A DNA stretch of 64,000 nucleotides from Mayamaea pseudoterrestris (lineage: Eukaryota > Bacillariophyta > Bacillariophyceae > Sellaphorales > Sellaphoraceae). Each line of letters opens with the position of its first letter. Within the stretch, counting starts at the first letter, position 1. Both the position numbers and the translations under genes were made by a program. The notes beneath the pieces were generated by a model. It ran no database searches and was not told the origin of the DNA. It was given only the letters and a program-made list of their open reading frames with translations. Positions 19,078 to 29,596 of the stretch are shown here, in pieces. The stretch lies in assembly GCA_027923505.1 (NCBI GenBank), contig BROI01000011.1, forward strand, positions 806,001 to 870,000, given 5' to 3'.

Positions 19078-22000
19078 TCACCGATTCTGGCGACGTAGTG
19101 CTTTCCAACAGGGATGCTGAAGCACTGCTTCCATCGGCGGCCTTCGTTCTGGATCTGCAGCTAGACAATGCGTTATAAGGTCAATACCTTCGCCGGAAAC
19201 ACCAACTCGCGCCAACTGTTGGCAAACCTTATCTATACTATCGTCATCCCAGTGATGAAGGGCATGCAATGCGCTTTGCATATTCGCCGTGTCTTCCTCG
19301 CCAAAGAATATCAAAGGATCCCCGACAAGCACATCATAAGCCATCTTTCCGAAGCCCCAAACGTCCTGAGATGGATCAGCCAGAAGATCCGTGCGCAATT
19401 CAAAAGCATTGCTCGCATGAAAAGCGACAGCTTCCGGAGGAGCCGACTGGAAGAGACGCCATGGATTGACAATCGAATGTATCTTTTGAGCACCAAGCAT
19501 GCTCGTTAGCTTCCAGCACTCTCTAAACTTGCCGCAATTTTCCAATTTTACGCTTCCATGGACTATTTTCATCTCGTGTAGGTGAGCGAGGGCTTTGGCA
19601 ACGATTCGCAAAACAGAGAAGATCTTGTCAGCGTAGCGCCTTCGTACTTGAAAATCTGTCTGGCATTCATTGCTTTGCAGCATGCCTTCTAAAACTCCCG
19701 CCAGCGTTAAGTCCGGTTGTTCTATCGAAATGCAATGCTGATATGTCACAATTTCCTCTGCAGGCATTCCACCATTATGCACTGCAAAGATAAGAATCTC
19801 TTCCACACGGATTGGGTCTAAATTCGCGTGCTGCAGTAAGGATGTCTGAAGCAATGGAAGAAGCTTTTCAGTTAATTGCTAGAGTCACACTTAAAAAAGT
19901 TCCGTAGTGACATACCTCGGCCTGGAAAATGTTCTCGTTCGTGTAGTTCTTTAAAATGACTCGACGTTCCGTATCGCTTCCATAGTCAATGGCTGCAAAA
20001 ACCTGGCACCCATCCTCTTGGGATATGCCAGGGCATTCACTACCAAGAAATTCAAATCTTCCCAAAAATCTAAGTGCGCGCTGCATTGCTTCCCTACATT
20101 TTGGTGTTGCTCTTGCAAGTATGTCCTTAGCATAAAAACAAAGGGTACGAACTTGCAAGTATGAACAAAGTATCAAGACTTCTTCGACAATTGAGACGTA
20201 ATGATCATCACACTCGCAGACAAGGAGATACCAACTTGCGCCGTAACCGTCTCGAATATTTCCTCGTAGATCATTGACTTCAAAAGGTAAATCGACAAGC
20301 ACCAAGGCAAGAACGACTTCCGAGGGCATACAATTGATGCAGGCCATCGCAATTGGGCTCATGCCGTTATCGTTAATACAAAGCACTGCATCAGGGGCAG
20401 CTTTGACAAGTGTCAAGGCCGCTGCCGGATCAATATATGGTTCACTGACCACTAAGTGCAAAGCATTGTTTCCGCTCTGGTCTCTGTAGCACACTGAAGA
20501 ATATTCACCTGAATCACTCGCGAGGGCTTCGATTACCCTCCAGCCGGCTCGCGCATGAATAGCTGTCATGAGCGGTGTCGCGTGAAGTCCATTGAGGACC
20601 AAGCTGCAACTGTATAGACCCTCATTGCGATCAAAAGACGTAGATGACCGAGAAACTTCGGATGCATCGTCAGGCTCGTCTGTGCTGAGTTTATTCGTAA
20701 AGCGGAGCCCATCGTCAACCTGCTTTCGCGCCTCGTCGAGTAGAAGGTACACGACATCGACTCCAAGGTCTCCGCGAAGTGTTGCGGCTACCAAATGGAG
20801 CGGTAGATTGCCTTCGTTATTGGCGACTGCGACAGCTCCCGGAAAATAGTTTAACATTGTACGGATAATTCCGGCCGCAGCATCGACTGGATGTTTCGTG
20901 GGTTCGACAGATGCAGCAGCTAGGATACTCAAATGCAAAGGCTGTATGGAGAGTCAAATAATGTCAGTTGAAATATGCAGACGACGACAAACACCAACTC
21001 AAGGTATTTACCAGCATGCCATCTTCGTTGCGTACGGACGCACCACTTGGGAAATGATCCCCCAACAATCTAATCATAGCCAAATTCGCTGAAGCCGCTG
21101 CAAGATGTATAGGCAGATTCCCAGCAATGTCAACCTGCATCAGTTCGTAAGTTTTATGTCAACACAACCAAGAACGACTAAATTATTTCCCACCGTGCGT
21201 ACCTTGTGTGCTGCGCTAGGAAACATGTGAATCAAAACTGTATTCAGCTCTGAAGGTGACGATGCGCTTTGACGCTCACTGAGTGTTCTACCAGCGAATG
21301 CCTCGCCTCCGTATAGGGCAAGCTTATGTAAAAGATTTTGGCCACTATGGAAGTCTGTCATTTCTGCTAACCAACTGCAATGAGAGAGGGATGATAATTT
21401 GAGAGAATAGGGAAGGGAATGTAGAGAATTGGCGAGAGCTAGCATACTTCAAAATACGTACGGATTTGCTTTGACGAGATATTGGGCTTGTTGCCATTCT
21501 CTCTTCTCCATGGCTTTAATGGCCTGCTGATGCCTCTTGGTCAAAATTGTTGGCGAAAGCATTAAGTTCGACATCGTAACCCGGTCATGGGTGTCAACAT
21601 CAATTTCACTCCCATCGGTATCAATAATGGGGTTATCGACATCCTTCCCCAGCAAACCTGACGTGAACTCTCTAACACGTTGCGGCGTAAAATCAGTAGC
21701 TGAGTCGCGCGATCCGTTGAGCGGCAATATTTCTTGCGAGCTAGACGCACTTGTTTCATCATCTTGCAAAGCATCATCGACCGCGATGATGTTTTCAGCA
21801 GTAGGAAGAAAGCTACCACGAAACCTTTTAATAACATTCTTAAAGCCGACAGGCAAGGCGCGGAAGGAGGACACTGACGATGCATCCTCGTGACTAAGTC
21901 TCTCATCTTGTCTCCGGTGAAAAGCGGCAACAGCATCGTGGTCGCTCTGTGAGTCGCCCCCAGCGTAGATATTTTTAGCAAGATTACCAAAACGACCCGA

Positions 22001-24898
22001 GAGTTGCCCAGCAATTTGACGAGCCGACTCGGATAGAAAATTTTGGCGAGAATCATCATTTACCTCATGAGTGTCCTGAATTAATGATCCAGTGGACAGA
22101 CGCATTACCTTTGTCAGAGCTAGTCTCGCACATGATGTAATCTCTGAGTGAAGCCGGCTGCTGTCCACCAACCCATCAGCAGATCGAAAGGCGCCAGCTA
22201 GGATAGCGGAACACAGCTGATCGGAAAAGCACGACACAAACTCAACCGGCACGAACAATGTATCCATGGCTTCTACCTCAGTCGACGTGGTGGGATCGCG
22301 AAACGGAACGTCAGCCACGTAGGTGAAACATGAGTCGACAGCATGGCGTAAAACATTCTTGTTCACATAGCCCGCTGAGCCAAGAAACCGCTCAGCCTTG
22401 GCCAGTTCGACAAACAGCAAGACGAAGCTATCAAGGAATGGGCTTGGTTGGTCAGAAACTAAGACTCTGTCGGACTCTGCAAAAGTCTCGCCAGGAATAG
22501 ATTTCGAGCAAAGCGTATCGTTAATACACCGAAGTACCAGTTCTTCGAACGCCGAAGTTTCCAACTTCCCGCGCGAATCGACAAGGTCCTCATCTACCGA
22601 CGCGTCTTCCAATCTACGAGCAAGTTCACGCACAACATCTTTTGACAGGAGGCTTAGCAGATCACCATGTTGATCATTTTCTGAAGCGTGTCTTAACTGC
22701 GCATGGGCATTCTGCTTGGCGCTAGCAGGATCCAGCGGGCTGTTCAAGCATAGCATAACGTCCACGGCATCTGTCACCTGCGATCCTTCGATAAAACTGA
22801 TCAATACGCGTTCCATCGCTTGCTGATTGATCCGTCCGCTTTGCAGCAAACCTGATTCTACTTCCGCTGCGCGCTCCATGTGGGACACCAGCTGCTTGAC
22901 CGCTTCGTTACCAATCGTCAATCTTGGAGCATTGTCGGACCCCTTTACATTGCCGCGATCAAGTGTACTCGATGTGACCGTGATACCAGAATAATGCTTG
23001 TTCGTCGTCATGCCGGGAAATACTTCAACAGAATTTGTGCGAAGAAACCAATGGTCATTAACAAAATTCGTGACGATGGACTCAAGTTCCGTTTCGTTGA
23101 CTTGACCTGACGCGTCGATGAAAGGTTTCACGGCAAATGAATCTTCCATTACTTGGATTAATTTTTCGACGCGACCAGACTTTTGAGATAAGAGATCTAA
23201 CATGACTTCATTTAAATGATCATCGACTTCAACCAAATTACGTTCTAATCCAGGTAACAATTTCGTGCGCGACATGTTGGCAGCCGTTGGGTTGACTATG
23301 CTACCATTTTGCGATGAGAGTCTTCGTGCCTCTTCTAAATATTGTTTCACTAGCTGGGCAAAAGCTGGTTTTTGGAGCTTGCCATCTACTGACACGAGCT
23401 GCATCTGGTAAGCCTGTTGCTCAATTTTCTCGATTAACTGTCGGACTAAGACAAAAGGTTTAGGTGCAGTCTCCGAAACTCTGCTCTTGTTATCAAATGT
23501 TTCCATGTCTGATACTTTTAAGCGTGATATCTCTCTTCTTGGCGATTCACTGGCTACCAAGGGAGATAAGGAAGCAATCGGAGATTGAAAGTTGGGCCCC
23601 CTTTTCGCCACACATCGCTTGGCGTACTCATGGAGCTGCTGCTGAGGCTTCTTGCGAATCAGGTCCGCCGCTGGCTCTAAGCGTTTCGCACTACCATGCT
23701 CTTCATCTATGCGCTTCATCATCGAAAAAGTAGATTGGTTTGAATGCACGGGCGTAAATTGTGAAAGAGCCACGGCATCTTCCGGACCAAGTGAAGATCG
23801 TTGCGATAGCTTCGTTTCTTCCTTCTTTTCGTCCGAATCATTCTGCAATATTGCCGGTCGGAAGTATTTGGAAAGCTTCATGACAGGTACCTTTTTAAAC
23901 GGAGTCTCAAAGTCGTCCGAGTCTACGAGACCAATTTGCAATTGATGCTGCAAGCGATCTACAATGTCACTGAATGAGTTCGCTCCAGGAACTGGTGAAC
24001 GCATGTCTGAAAGAATGCTCACACGATCATCATCGCTAGAATCAATTTCCTGCAGTGACGGCTGGTTTGCCGAAGCATAGAGAGATTGACGGATTGGCTT
24101 CTTCTTGGTGGATCGCTTGGGCATGTGCAGCAGCCACGACGCATTCCGATCCATGGGCGACATGGCGACAAAGTGATTGTGGTAGCGCTTCAACATGGCA
24201 TCTTTTCCTCCGTAGTTTCCCAACATTTTCATTCCTTCATAATCAATAGAGTTGATCATCCCATCCGTGCCTTCAGGTCGCGACCAAATTTTGGTAGGCG
24301 CTTCCATTTCGTATTGCTGCGGTTGGGCAGCCGCCAACGTCATCATCATGGCGTGAAAGGCGTCATCGAACCTTCTAGCGCGTTCCAAGTCCTGCGTTCC
24401 CAAGCCTTTGCGATGTTGCCGGCGTCTGCGCTTTTTGATGTATTGTTCATCCGCAAAGATGAAGGCAAGGTGATCATCATTTTCGTCGTCGTCCGACAAA
24501 CTAACTTCGCTTCCGCATTGAAAGCCTCGCTTCTCGATTTCCTTACGTCGTTGCTCAAATCGGCGCTTTGAAACTCGTAATAATGCGCGACGTCCCCGCG
24601 AAATTTTTGGCTTGTTACGCCGTTTGTCGCTTGTTGGATCAAGTTTTGTCATCGTCGTTGATTGCTCAACGCTCTCCTCCGTCGTGTTCCCATCATCTGA
24701 AACTGCACCGTCGACTTCCTGCACCGATACTGGAGTCTGCCAGAATACTTGGAGCGACTGCTGAATGGAGGCTGCTCGACGCTTGAATCGAAACTGTGCC
24801 CAACGTAATTGCGCCTCGGTTGGTCGAGCCAAGGCAGCAGCAACTGTGTCGTTTGCATGATAATTCATGGCAGCTCTGCTGCGAAGCTTGTACAACAA
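19078..24898 (-). CDS. Large ankyrin-repeat protein with C-terminal pseudokinase domain
   Basis: Five exons assembled from splice signals and domain continuity: 24,898-21,462; 21,374-21,203; 21,134-21,012; 20,941-19,916; 19,863-19,078 (1,847 aa; introns 87, 68, 70 and 52 nt; every join keeps frame). Residues 1-1,120 are mostly disordered and Ser/Asp-rich, with a basic stretch (YIKKRRRRQHRK). Ankyrin repeats run from about 1,125 to 1,520: REWQQAQYLVKANPWLAEMT, GQNLLHKLALYGG, AGNLPIHLAAASANLAMIRL, EGNLPLHLVAATLRG, and SGNNALHLVVSEP. A kinase fold follows: VFAAIDYGSDTERRVILKNY keeps a candidate ATP-site Lys, but the HRD motif reads HGS in IVHGSVKLEN (about 1,688) and the DFG position reads LTSM, while DVWGFGKMAYDVLVG is retained. 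Loss of both catalytic Asp residues marks a pseudokinase. A signalling scaffold is likely; partners unknown. Confidence 0.8.
19864..19915 (-). other. Intron 4 of the ankyrin/pseudokinase gene
   Basis: 52-nt GTATGT...AAAAG phase-0 intron, the shortest in the window. It joins YTNENIFQAE to LLPLLQTSLLQ inside the kinase N-lobe. Confidence 0.75.
20942..21011 (-). other. Intron 3 of the ankyrin/pseudokinase gene
   Basis: 70-nt GTAAAT...ATACAG phase-0 intron, joining NEDGML to PLHLSILAAAS. Confidence 0.8.
21135..21202 (-). other. Intron 2 of the ankyrin/pseudokinase gene
   Basis: 68-nt GTACGC...ATGCAG phase-0 intron. It joins SAAHK to VDIAGNLPIHLAAAS, a canonical ankyrin hinge. Confidence 0.8.
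21375..21461 (-). other. Intron 1 of the ankyrin/pseudokinase gene
   Basis: 87-nt GTACGT...TTGCAG intron. CC|T forms Pro, giving VKANPWLAEMTDFHSGQNLL across an ankyrin unit. Confidence 0.8.
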
Positions 24899-25426
24899 GA
24901 GAATGTTTCCAACTGATAATCAAACTAATATTAATTTCTTGTAGATTGCTGAATGCTCCGATTTGTGTTGAGTGGAGTTGGCAATGAAGCAGCCCTCTTC
25001 GTTTTCCCATGGTGGCGTCCAATGCCGATCCAAATGCGTCGCACCGGTAATAAAAGATCTCATTTTTTGCTTTTTGCCAGTTGCGCGACATGTGATGGAA
25101 AGAAGTGACTAACGACAATGGCAAAGTGCCTCTTGTATACAGTAGACAAAAGGAATGCGATCGATACGTCCACGACCTGCTCCACGAGGGGCTGCTCATT
25201 TGCATGCCTGACCCACATCGCAGTATTCAAGGAGGGATCGACCCATTGCTTCCGCTATGGACGTCACATCCACAGGTCATCACAGTACGACACTCCTAAC
25301 TTGATAGGGTCAGATCAATTTTATATAAAGGGAGAACGGGCGTAGCCGCTTCGTATCGTACTTTACTTTCGCGCAATTCTACATCTTAGCCATGTCATTC
25401 ACAGCATAAACATTCTATTATATAGC
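24899..25426. other. Intergenic region upstream of the ankyrin/pseudokinase gene
   Basis: 528 bp between the start of one minus-strand gene and the end of the next. It must contain the promoter of the ankyrin gene and the 3' UTR of the plastid-protein gene. A TATA-like TTTATATAAAGGG lies at about 25,320; read on the plus strand no gene follows it, so its meaning is unclear. No RNA gene or repeat seen. Confidence 0.35.
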
Positions 25427-26652
25427 TTAAACAAGAAAGAAATAGGCCGCACACAGAATAGCAATAGCACCTTGCACCAGTGCTGGTAGTAGATGCGTCT
25501 CATCTCCAAACGAGGCAACAGAATCAACAATCGATCGGACAGAAAACAATACTAAACCCACCAAGGCACCCTGCTTGGCCGCGCCTCCATTCTTGACTCG
25601 AAACAAGAAATCCCGATCAAGATCCTCTTGTACCCGCTTCAAGTCTTCCACTGCAGCAACTACTTCAGCAGTCTCGGCGTTGACGCGTTTCAACATTGTG
25701 GATATTGACGCCTCCGCTTGCTCGAGGCGGCGAGTATCATTGTCGAGCGAATCGAGCTCATTCTGGGTCTTTTTCATGGCACTGCCTCGCGCCAAGTCGC
25801 TCTGTGTCAAGGAAGATATGAGGACGGGGCGAAACAAGTATGAGGCAACGAAAACAGCAGGAACACTTTATTTGTCTACCTACATACCTGCTCTTTTCGA
25901 ATATCTTCCAAGGACCCAATGAGCTTTTCATTTCCGCGATCAAAGATCGCTTCAATCTCCTGCATGAGTTCCTTGTCGTTTAAAATCGAATTTTTCAGAG
26001 CTGGATAGTCCTTCTCTATTTCAGTCATAGCTGCTTCCAGTGCTTGATTCATTAACTCATCATTAATACTAAGTTCTGCCTTGAGTAGACCATCTCTTGA
26101 TGATATTGGTGATGAAGTTGCATCGGCAGTAGAACTGGCAGCAGGCGTCGAATAACTCTCCTCGTCGGCGCCGCCCATGTCTCCCAATATAGACTGATAC
26201 AAGTCTTGCTCGTCCATAGTCTCCAATTCAGTTACCATCTTCTTGTACATTTGCGCTTCCTTCTCCAGTGGAACTGACGGCTTACTTTGGGAAGCAATCG
26301 CATTCTGCACCGACTTGGCTGCCTGCTTCATGCTTTCGGGCGATGCTTTTGGCGGACGCTTGCTCTTGTTTGATGCCGAGTCATCGAGCGATTCCAAGCT
26401 TTCCAAGCGACGAAAGGCATCTGCCATGCCCGGAGGTAATCCATCGTCGGCATCGTCATCATCCTTGCCCTTTTTAGCAGCTAAACGCGATTGTTCTTTC
26501 GTCGTCCGGCGAGCGAGTTGATTTGTTATTGACGGGCAAAATCGATACGGCGAAACTATTCTCTGTCTTTGCGATTGGCATAGTGTAAATGCATTAATTC
26601 TCGAAGGCAATGCCAAGCCAACTGCGAGTGTTATGCCGACGCCTAATCTCAT
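25427..26652 (-). CDS. Plastid-targeted coiled-coil protein with two C-terminal membrane segments
   Basis: Two exons, 26,652-25,888 and 25,801-25,427, encode 379 aa; intron 25,887-25,802 (86 nt, GTATGT...CACAG, phase 0). The start at 26,652 is preferred over the in-frame ATG at 26,697 because it opens directly with a signal peptide, MRLGVGITLAVGLALPSRINAFTL, whose predicted cleavage at A21|F22 is the ASAF-type plastid signal. A basic, Ser/Thr-rich transit region follows. Residues 60-330 are soluble and helical, including a heptad-rich segment across exon 2 (NELDSLDNDTRRLEQAEASI, then LKRVNAETAEVV). Two hydrophobic segments end the protein (about 333-352 and 360-379), with a very short C-terminal tail. 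An envelope or thylakoid membrane protein is likely; family not recognised. Divergent from Arp4. Confidence 0.8.
25802..25887 (-). other. Intron of the plastid coiled-coil protein gene
   Basis: 86-nt GTATGT...ACACAG intron joining EDIRKEQ to SDLARGSAMK in phase 0. Read-through stops after three codons. Confidence 0.8.
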
Positions 26653-26869
26653 GGTGATGAAGCGCTGAAAATGAGATGATCGCGTGACACCCGCCAATTT
26701 CAGTGCCGCACCGACGTTGCATGCGACTTGTGGAACGAAGCGCCGTCCGATTATCTGTCGACCACCATGAGCTCATTAATCTATCTTCTCTGGATCAAAA
26801 GCAAAGCAATCTTCACTCCAAACGGATTTTTAGACTTTTGAAAGGCTAGTAGGCCATCAATCGATAATC
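26653..26869. promoter_or_regulatory. Divergent region between the plastid protein and Arp4 genes
   Basis: 217 bp between two divergently oriented starts; both promoters are expected here. No defined element identified. Confidence 0.35.
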
Positions 26870-28360
26870 ATGTACTGCGGCGACGAGACAGGCTCATTCA
26901 TCGGAGACGTTGGGTCACACACGTCACGCTTTGGCTATGGAGGAAACGATAGTCCAGTCTATCATGTACCCTCCTACACTTCAACGTTTGGAAATGACAA
27001 GCCAGTCGTCGTGCCTAGTTGCTTGTCAAATCAGTGGGCTCAGAGAACTGTACAGACTCCGCTTCGACAACCGAGAATGTCGTCGGACGACGACGCCTAC
27101 AGCCAGCCCATTGTGGATCCAACAAGCTATTTGCAGCAAAGTGATTCGGCGGAAAATTACAACTCACTAGAGCATATTTGGCGGAAGGCTATGGTGGATA
27201 TGAGAGTATTTGACAACCTGAAACATACCAAAGGATCTGATACATCCAGGAAGGAAACTGTGGCTGCATCCGGCGTCAAGAGTTCATCCATTCAAGCGCA
27301 AGCCTTGGCCGACGGCAAATGCGTTCATCCCATCCTCGCCGTATCACCTGGTTGTACCTTTAAGGTCGGATCAAGCAATATTGCTGCTGACAGTCGCAAG
27401 GAACTCATTAAATTAGCCGAACTTATGATGGAAACCTTTGACGCCAAGGCATTCTTTTGTGCACCGACACCCATGCTGGCAGCCTTTTCGCACGGTCGAC
27501 CGACGGCGCTCGTCGTGGACATTGGCGCTGGAGGAACTCGAGTGACACCTGTCATTGATGGACTGGTCATGAAGCAAGCTCAGCGCCGAAGTGGGCGAGG
27601 TGGTGACTGGTTAAGCAATGTACAATGGAAGGCCATCATGTCGCAAGTTGACGAGGAAATACGACCTCACTATCAAGTGTCTTTCAAAAGTACGTTAAAA
27701 TCTAAAGGAATATACCATCGATGGGCCATGCAGGAAATCATGTACGAGTTTCAAACGTCAGGATACGTTCACTTGGCGAATTGGTGGCACGATTCGACGG
27801 TTCCTTTCGTTTATGCCGATGATGCAATGGATGTCGACCCAGCATCTCCAGCTTCCGCATCGACTGAATCGAGCTATGTACTACCCGATGGTCAAGTGAT
27901 TGATTTAACGAACCGAGTCGGCAAGGACCTTTGTCGCATTCCAGAGCTTTATTTTTCGGATGAGCTTCCCTATTTACCAGACAACAAGATCGTCGACCAG
28001 TCGATATTGGGTCAACACTTTACACTCTCCAATCTATCACTCCCTCGACTAATACACTCTTCTCTGTCGGCTGTGGGCGACGTTGACGCTCGCAAGGATC
28101 TGGCTGGATCAATCTTGTTGACGGGCGGGTCTTCGCAATTCGAAAACTTGGAGCAACGACTCTCGCTGGAAGTGCCACGGTATGTATCAAGCGCATTCAA
28201 GTGCAAAGTAGTAGCAAGCAAGCATTCGATTGAGCGGTCATGCGCCTCCTGGATTGGCGGAAGTATATTGACAAGCTTGGGAAGCTTCCAGCAGCTTTGG
28301 ATGAGTCGGGCCGAGTATGAGGAGTACGGAGCTGCTTTGGCTGTTCAACGATTTCCATAA
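26870..28360 (+). CDS. ARP4: Actin-related protein 4 (nuclear Arp4/BAF53 type)
   Basis: Single exon, 496 aa. The start MYCGDETGSFIGDVGSHTSR and FGYGGNDSPVYHVPS correspond to the Arp4 N-terminus (MYGGDEV...DxGSxxxxxGYxGxDxP). The phosphate-2 loop is VVDIGAGGTRVTPVIDGLVM, and the adenosine region is SILLTGGSSQFENLEQRL. The C-terminus (KHSIERSCASWIGGSILTSL, later MSRAEYEEYGAALAVQRFP) is typical of actin folds. Arp4 is a shared nuclear subunit of the SWR1/INO80 remodellers, NuA4-type acetyltransferase and BAF-type complexes, and it binds ATP but does not polymerise. The length is slightly above the usual 430-490 because of a Ser/Gln-rich insertion around residues 60-140 and a DPASPASASTESS insertion near 325. 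An Arp4 call fits better than conventional actin because of the N-terminal GDE motif and these insertions. Confidence 0.92.
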   Translation: MYCGDETGSFIGDVGSHTSRFGYGGNDSPVYHVPSYTSTFGNDKPVVVPSCLSNQWAQRTVQTPLRQPRMSSDDDAYSQPIVDPTSYLQQSDSAENYNSLEHIWRKAMVDMRVFDNLKHTKGSDTSRKETVAASGVKSSSIQAQALADGKCVHPILAVSPGCTFKVGSSNIAADSRKELIKLAELMMETFDAKAFFCAPTPMLAAFSHGRPTALVVDIGAGGTRVTPVIDGLVMKQAQRRSGRGGDWLSNVQWKAIMSQVDEEIRPHYQVSFKSTLKSKGIYHRWAMQEIMYEFQTSGYVHLANWWHDSTVPFVYADDAMDVDPASPASASTESSYVLPDGQVIDLTNRVGKDLCRIPELYFSDELPYLPDNKIVDQSILGQHFTLSNLSLPRLIHSSLSAVGDVDARKDLAGSILLTGGSSQFENLEQRLSLEVPRYVSSAFKCKVVASKHSIERSCASWIGGSILTSLGSFQQLWMSRAEYEEYGAALAVQRFP

Positions 28361-28583
28361 ACTAGTACAACAGTGTTTTATTGTAATATCTTGTAAGTTT
28401 GGAGACGACTACGTAAAGGCTAACTAACTTACGCGTGCAATTAGCACCCCGCGTTGCATAGCGACGCAAGATGCACGGATTCACAGTCAGTACCGGTGCG
28501 AAGTTGAAGTGCTTTGATCGACGATTCTCGGGCGAAGACCATGACCATGCAGTAGCGTTGATGCTGCGTACATTGATACTACC

Positions 28584-29124
28584 ATGGCAAAACGAATCAC
28601 TGCGCTCCATCTCATAGTACTAGTGTTGCTAGCCATCCTGCCACTATGTCGTGCCTTTACAGTACCGTCAACTCCATCATGTAAAGTCAAGCATCAAGGC
28701 TTTGCGTTCCGACAGCCGCATCAGTTGATGCTGCAAATGTCCGAGCCATCGTCTCCGGAGTCGGATATTGGTAATACGGCAACGACTACAGCTCCGAAAC
28801 CTGCTGCTGCTGTGGCATGTCCAGATTGTGACAGATGTGATGGATCTGGAAGGTATGTATCTTTTAGCTGCCGCGTATCGCGTGTTGATTTTTGATGGAT
28901 GCGGCGTTTTCTGCTTGAACAACTTTGTCCATTTACTTATTCATACTTTCTCGTGTTATGAAAGAATACTTGGTGGAATTGGAATGATTGCCCCTTGGTG
29001 GCCCATCAAGGCTTACCGCCCATGCCCCAACTTTATCGATCGCGGTGGAGTCTACCAACGAAGCGGACAAGGCCTCGATGAAATTGCCTTTGGACGCGAC
29101 AGTACCTTTAACGCAGGAGAATAA
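28584..29124 (+). CDS. Small plastid-targeted protein with a single CxxCxxCxGxG motif
   Basis: Two exons, 28,584-28,852 and 28,965-29,124, encode 142 aa; intron 28,853-28,964 (112 nt, GTATGT...GAAAG), with AG|A forming Arg. Residues 5-24 are a signal peptide ending LPLCRA|FTVPS, again an Ala-Phe cleavage site, followed by a Ser/Pro-rich transit part. The mature part has one zinc-finger-like motif, CPDCDRCDGSGR (79-90), resembling half of a DnaJ-type CxxCxGxG pair, and then ILGGIGMIAPWWPIKAYRPC, followed by PNFIDRGGVYQRSGQGLDEI and AFGR. It is too short to be a DnaJ and has no J domain. A plastid assembly or redox factor is plausible. The C-terminal PCPNF...GQGLDEIAFGR block looks conserved, but I cannot name the family. 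Confidence 0.8.
28853..28964 (+). other. Intron of the small plastid CxxCxxCxGxG gene
   Basis: 112-nt GTATGT...GAAAG intron. Splicing replaces a divergent read-through tail with the conserved-looking GSGRILGGIGMIAPWW sequence. Confidence 0.75.
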
Positions 29125-29596
29125 TGAAACGAATGGATCAATGAATCAAATTACGTTTGGGGCTGCTCGTAGTTCTTGTGATGGTGGATGTGGTTTAAAT
29201 TGGTTCGTGCTACCGCTACCCAACGTATGCGAAAGGGCTATGATCCAGCGCAGACGCTGGCTTAATTTCATACTGTAGTACTTTCTGCTGCTGTAAAAAG
29301 GTAGAAGCACGTTTACTCTGTTGTTGGCTTGTCATGGCCGAGATAGGGACAAGTACGGTAGGTCTGACTCGAGGTCCGAACTGATTGCAGTGTGCGTCAA
29401 CGGTCATTTTCGTTACGGTTGGGGTTTCTCGCAACGGTCTCCTTCTGCGACCACTTCTTGCTGCCGTCGAGCCTTTCTGGAAGCATCAAGTGTTGTGTCT
29501 AGTCTGTCCAAATTCGTTCCTCCTGTAGTCGTGCATCAACATTACAGGCTTAGCTTGACATTGTCATTGATCACTCTACTACTGCAACAATTAAAA
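29125..29596. other. Intergenic region upstream of the BAR-domain gene
   Basis: 472 bp holding the 3' UTR of the plastid gene and the promoter/5' UTR of the BAR gene. The frame of the BAR gene is open upstream to an ATG at 29,321, but that stretch is Ser/Cys-rich and unlike the family. No RNA gene or repeat seen. Confidence 0.4.

Noticed and set aside
25316-25330. TATA box driving a plus-strand gene
   Set aside because: TTTATATAAAGGG is a good match, but only the 3' end of an opposite-strand gene follows, and no RNA gene fold was found.
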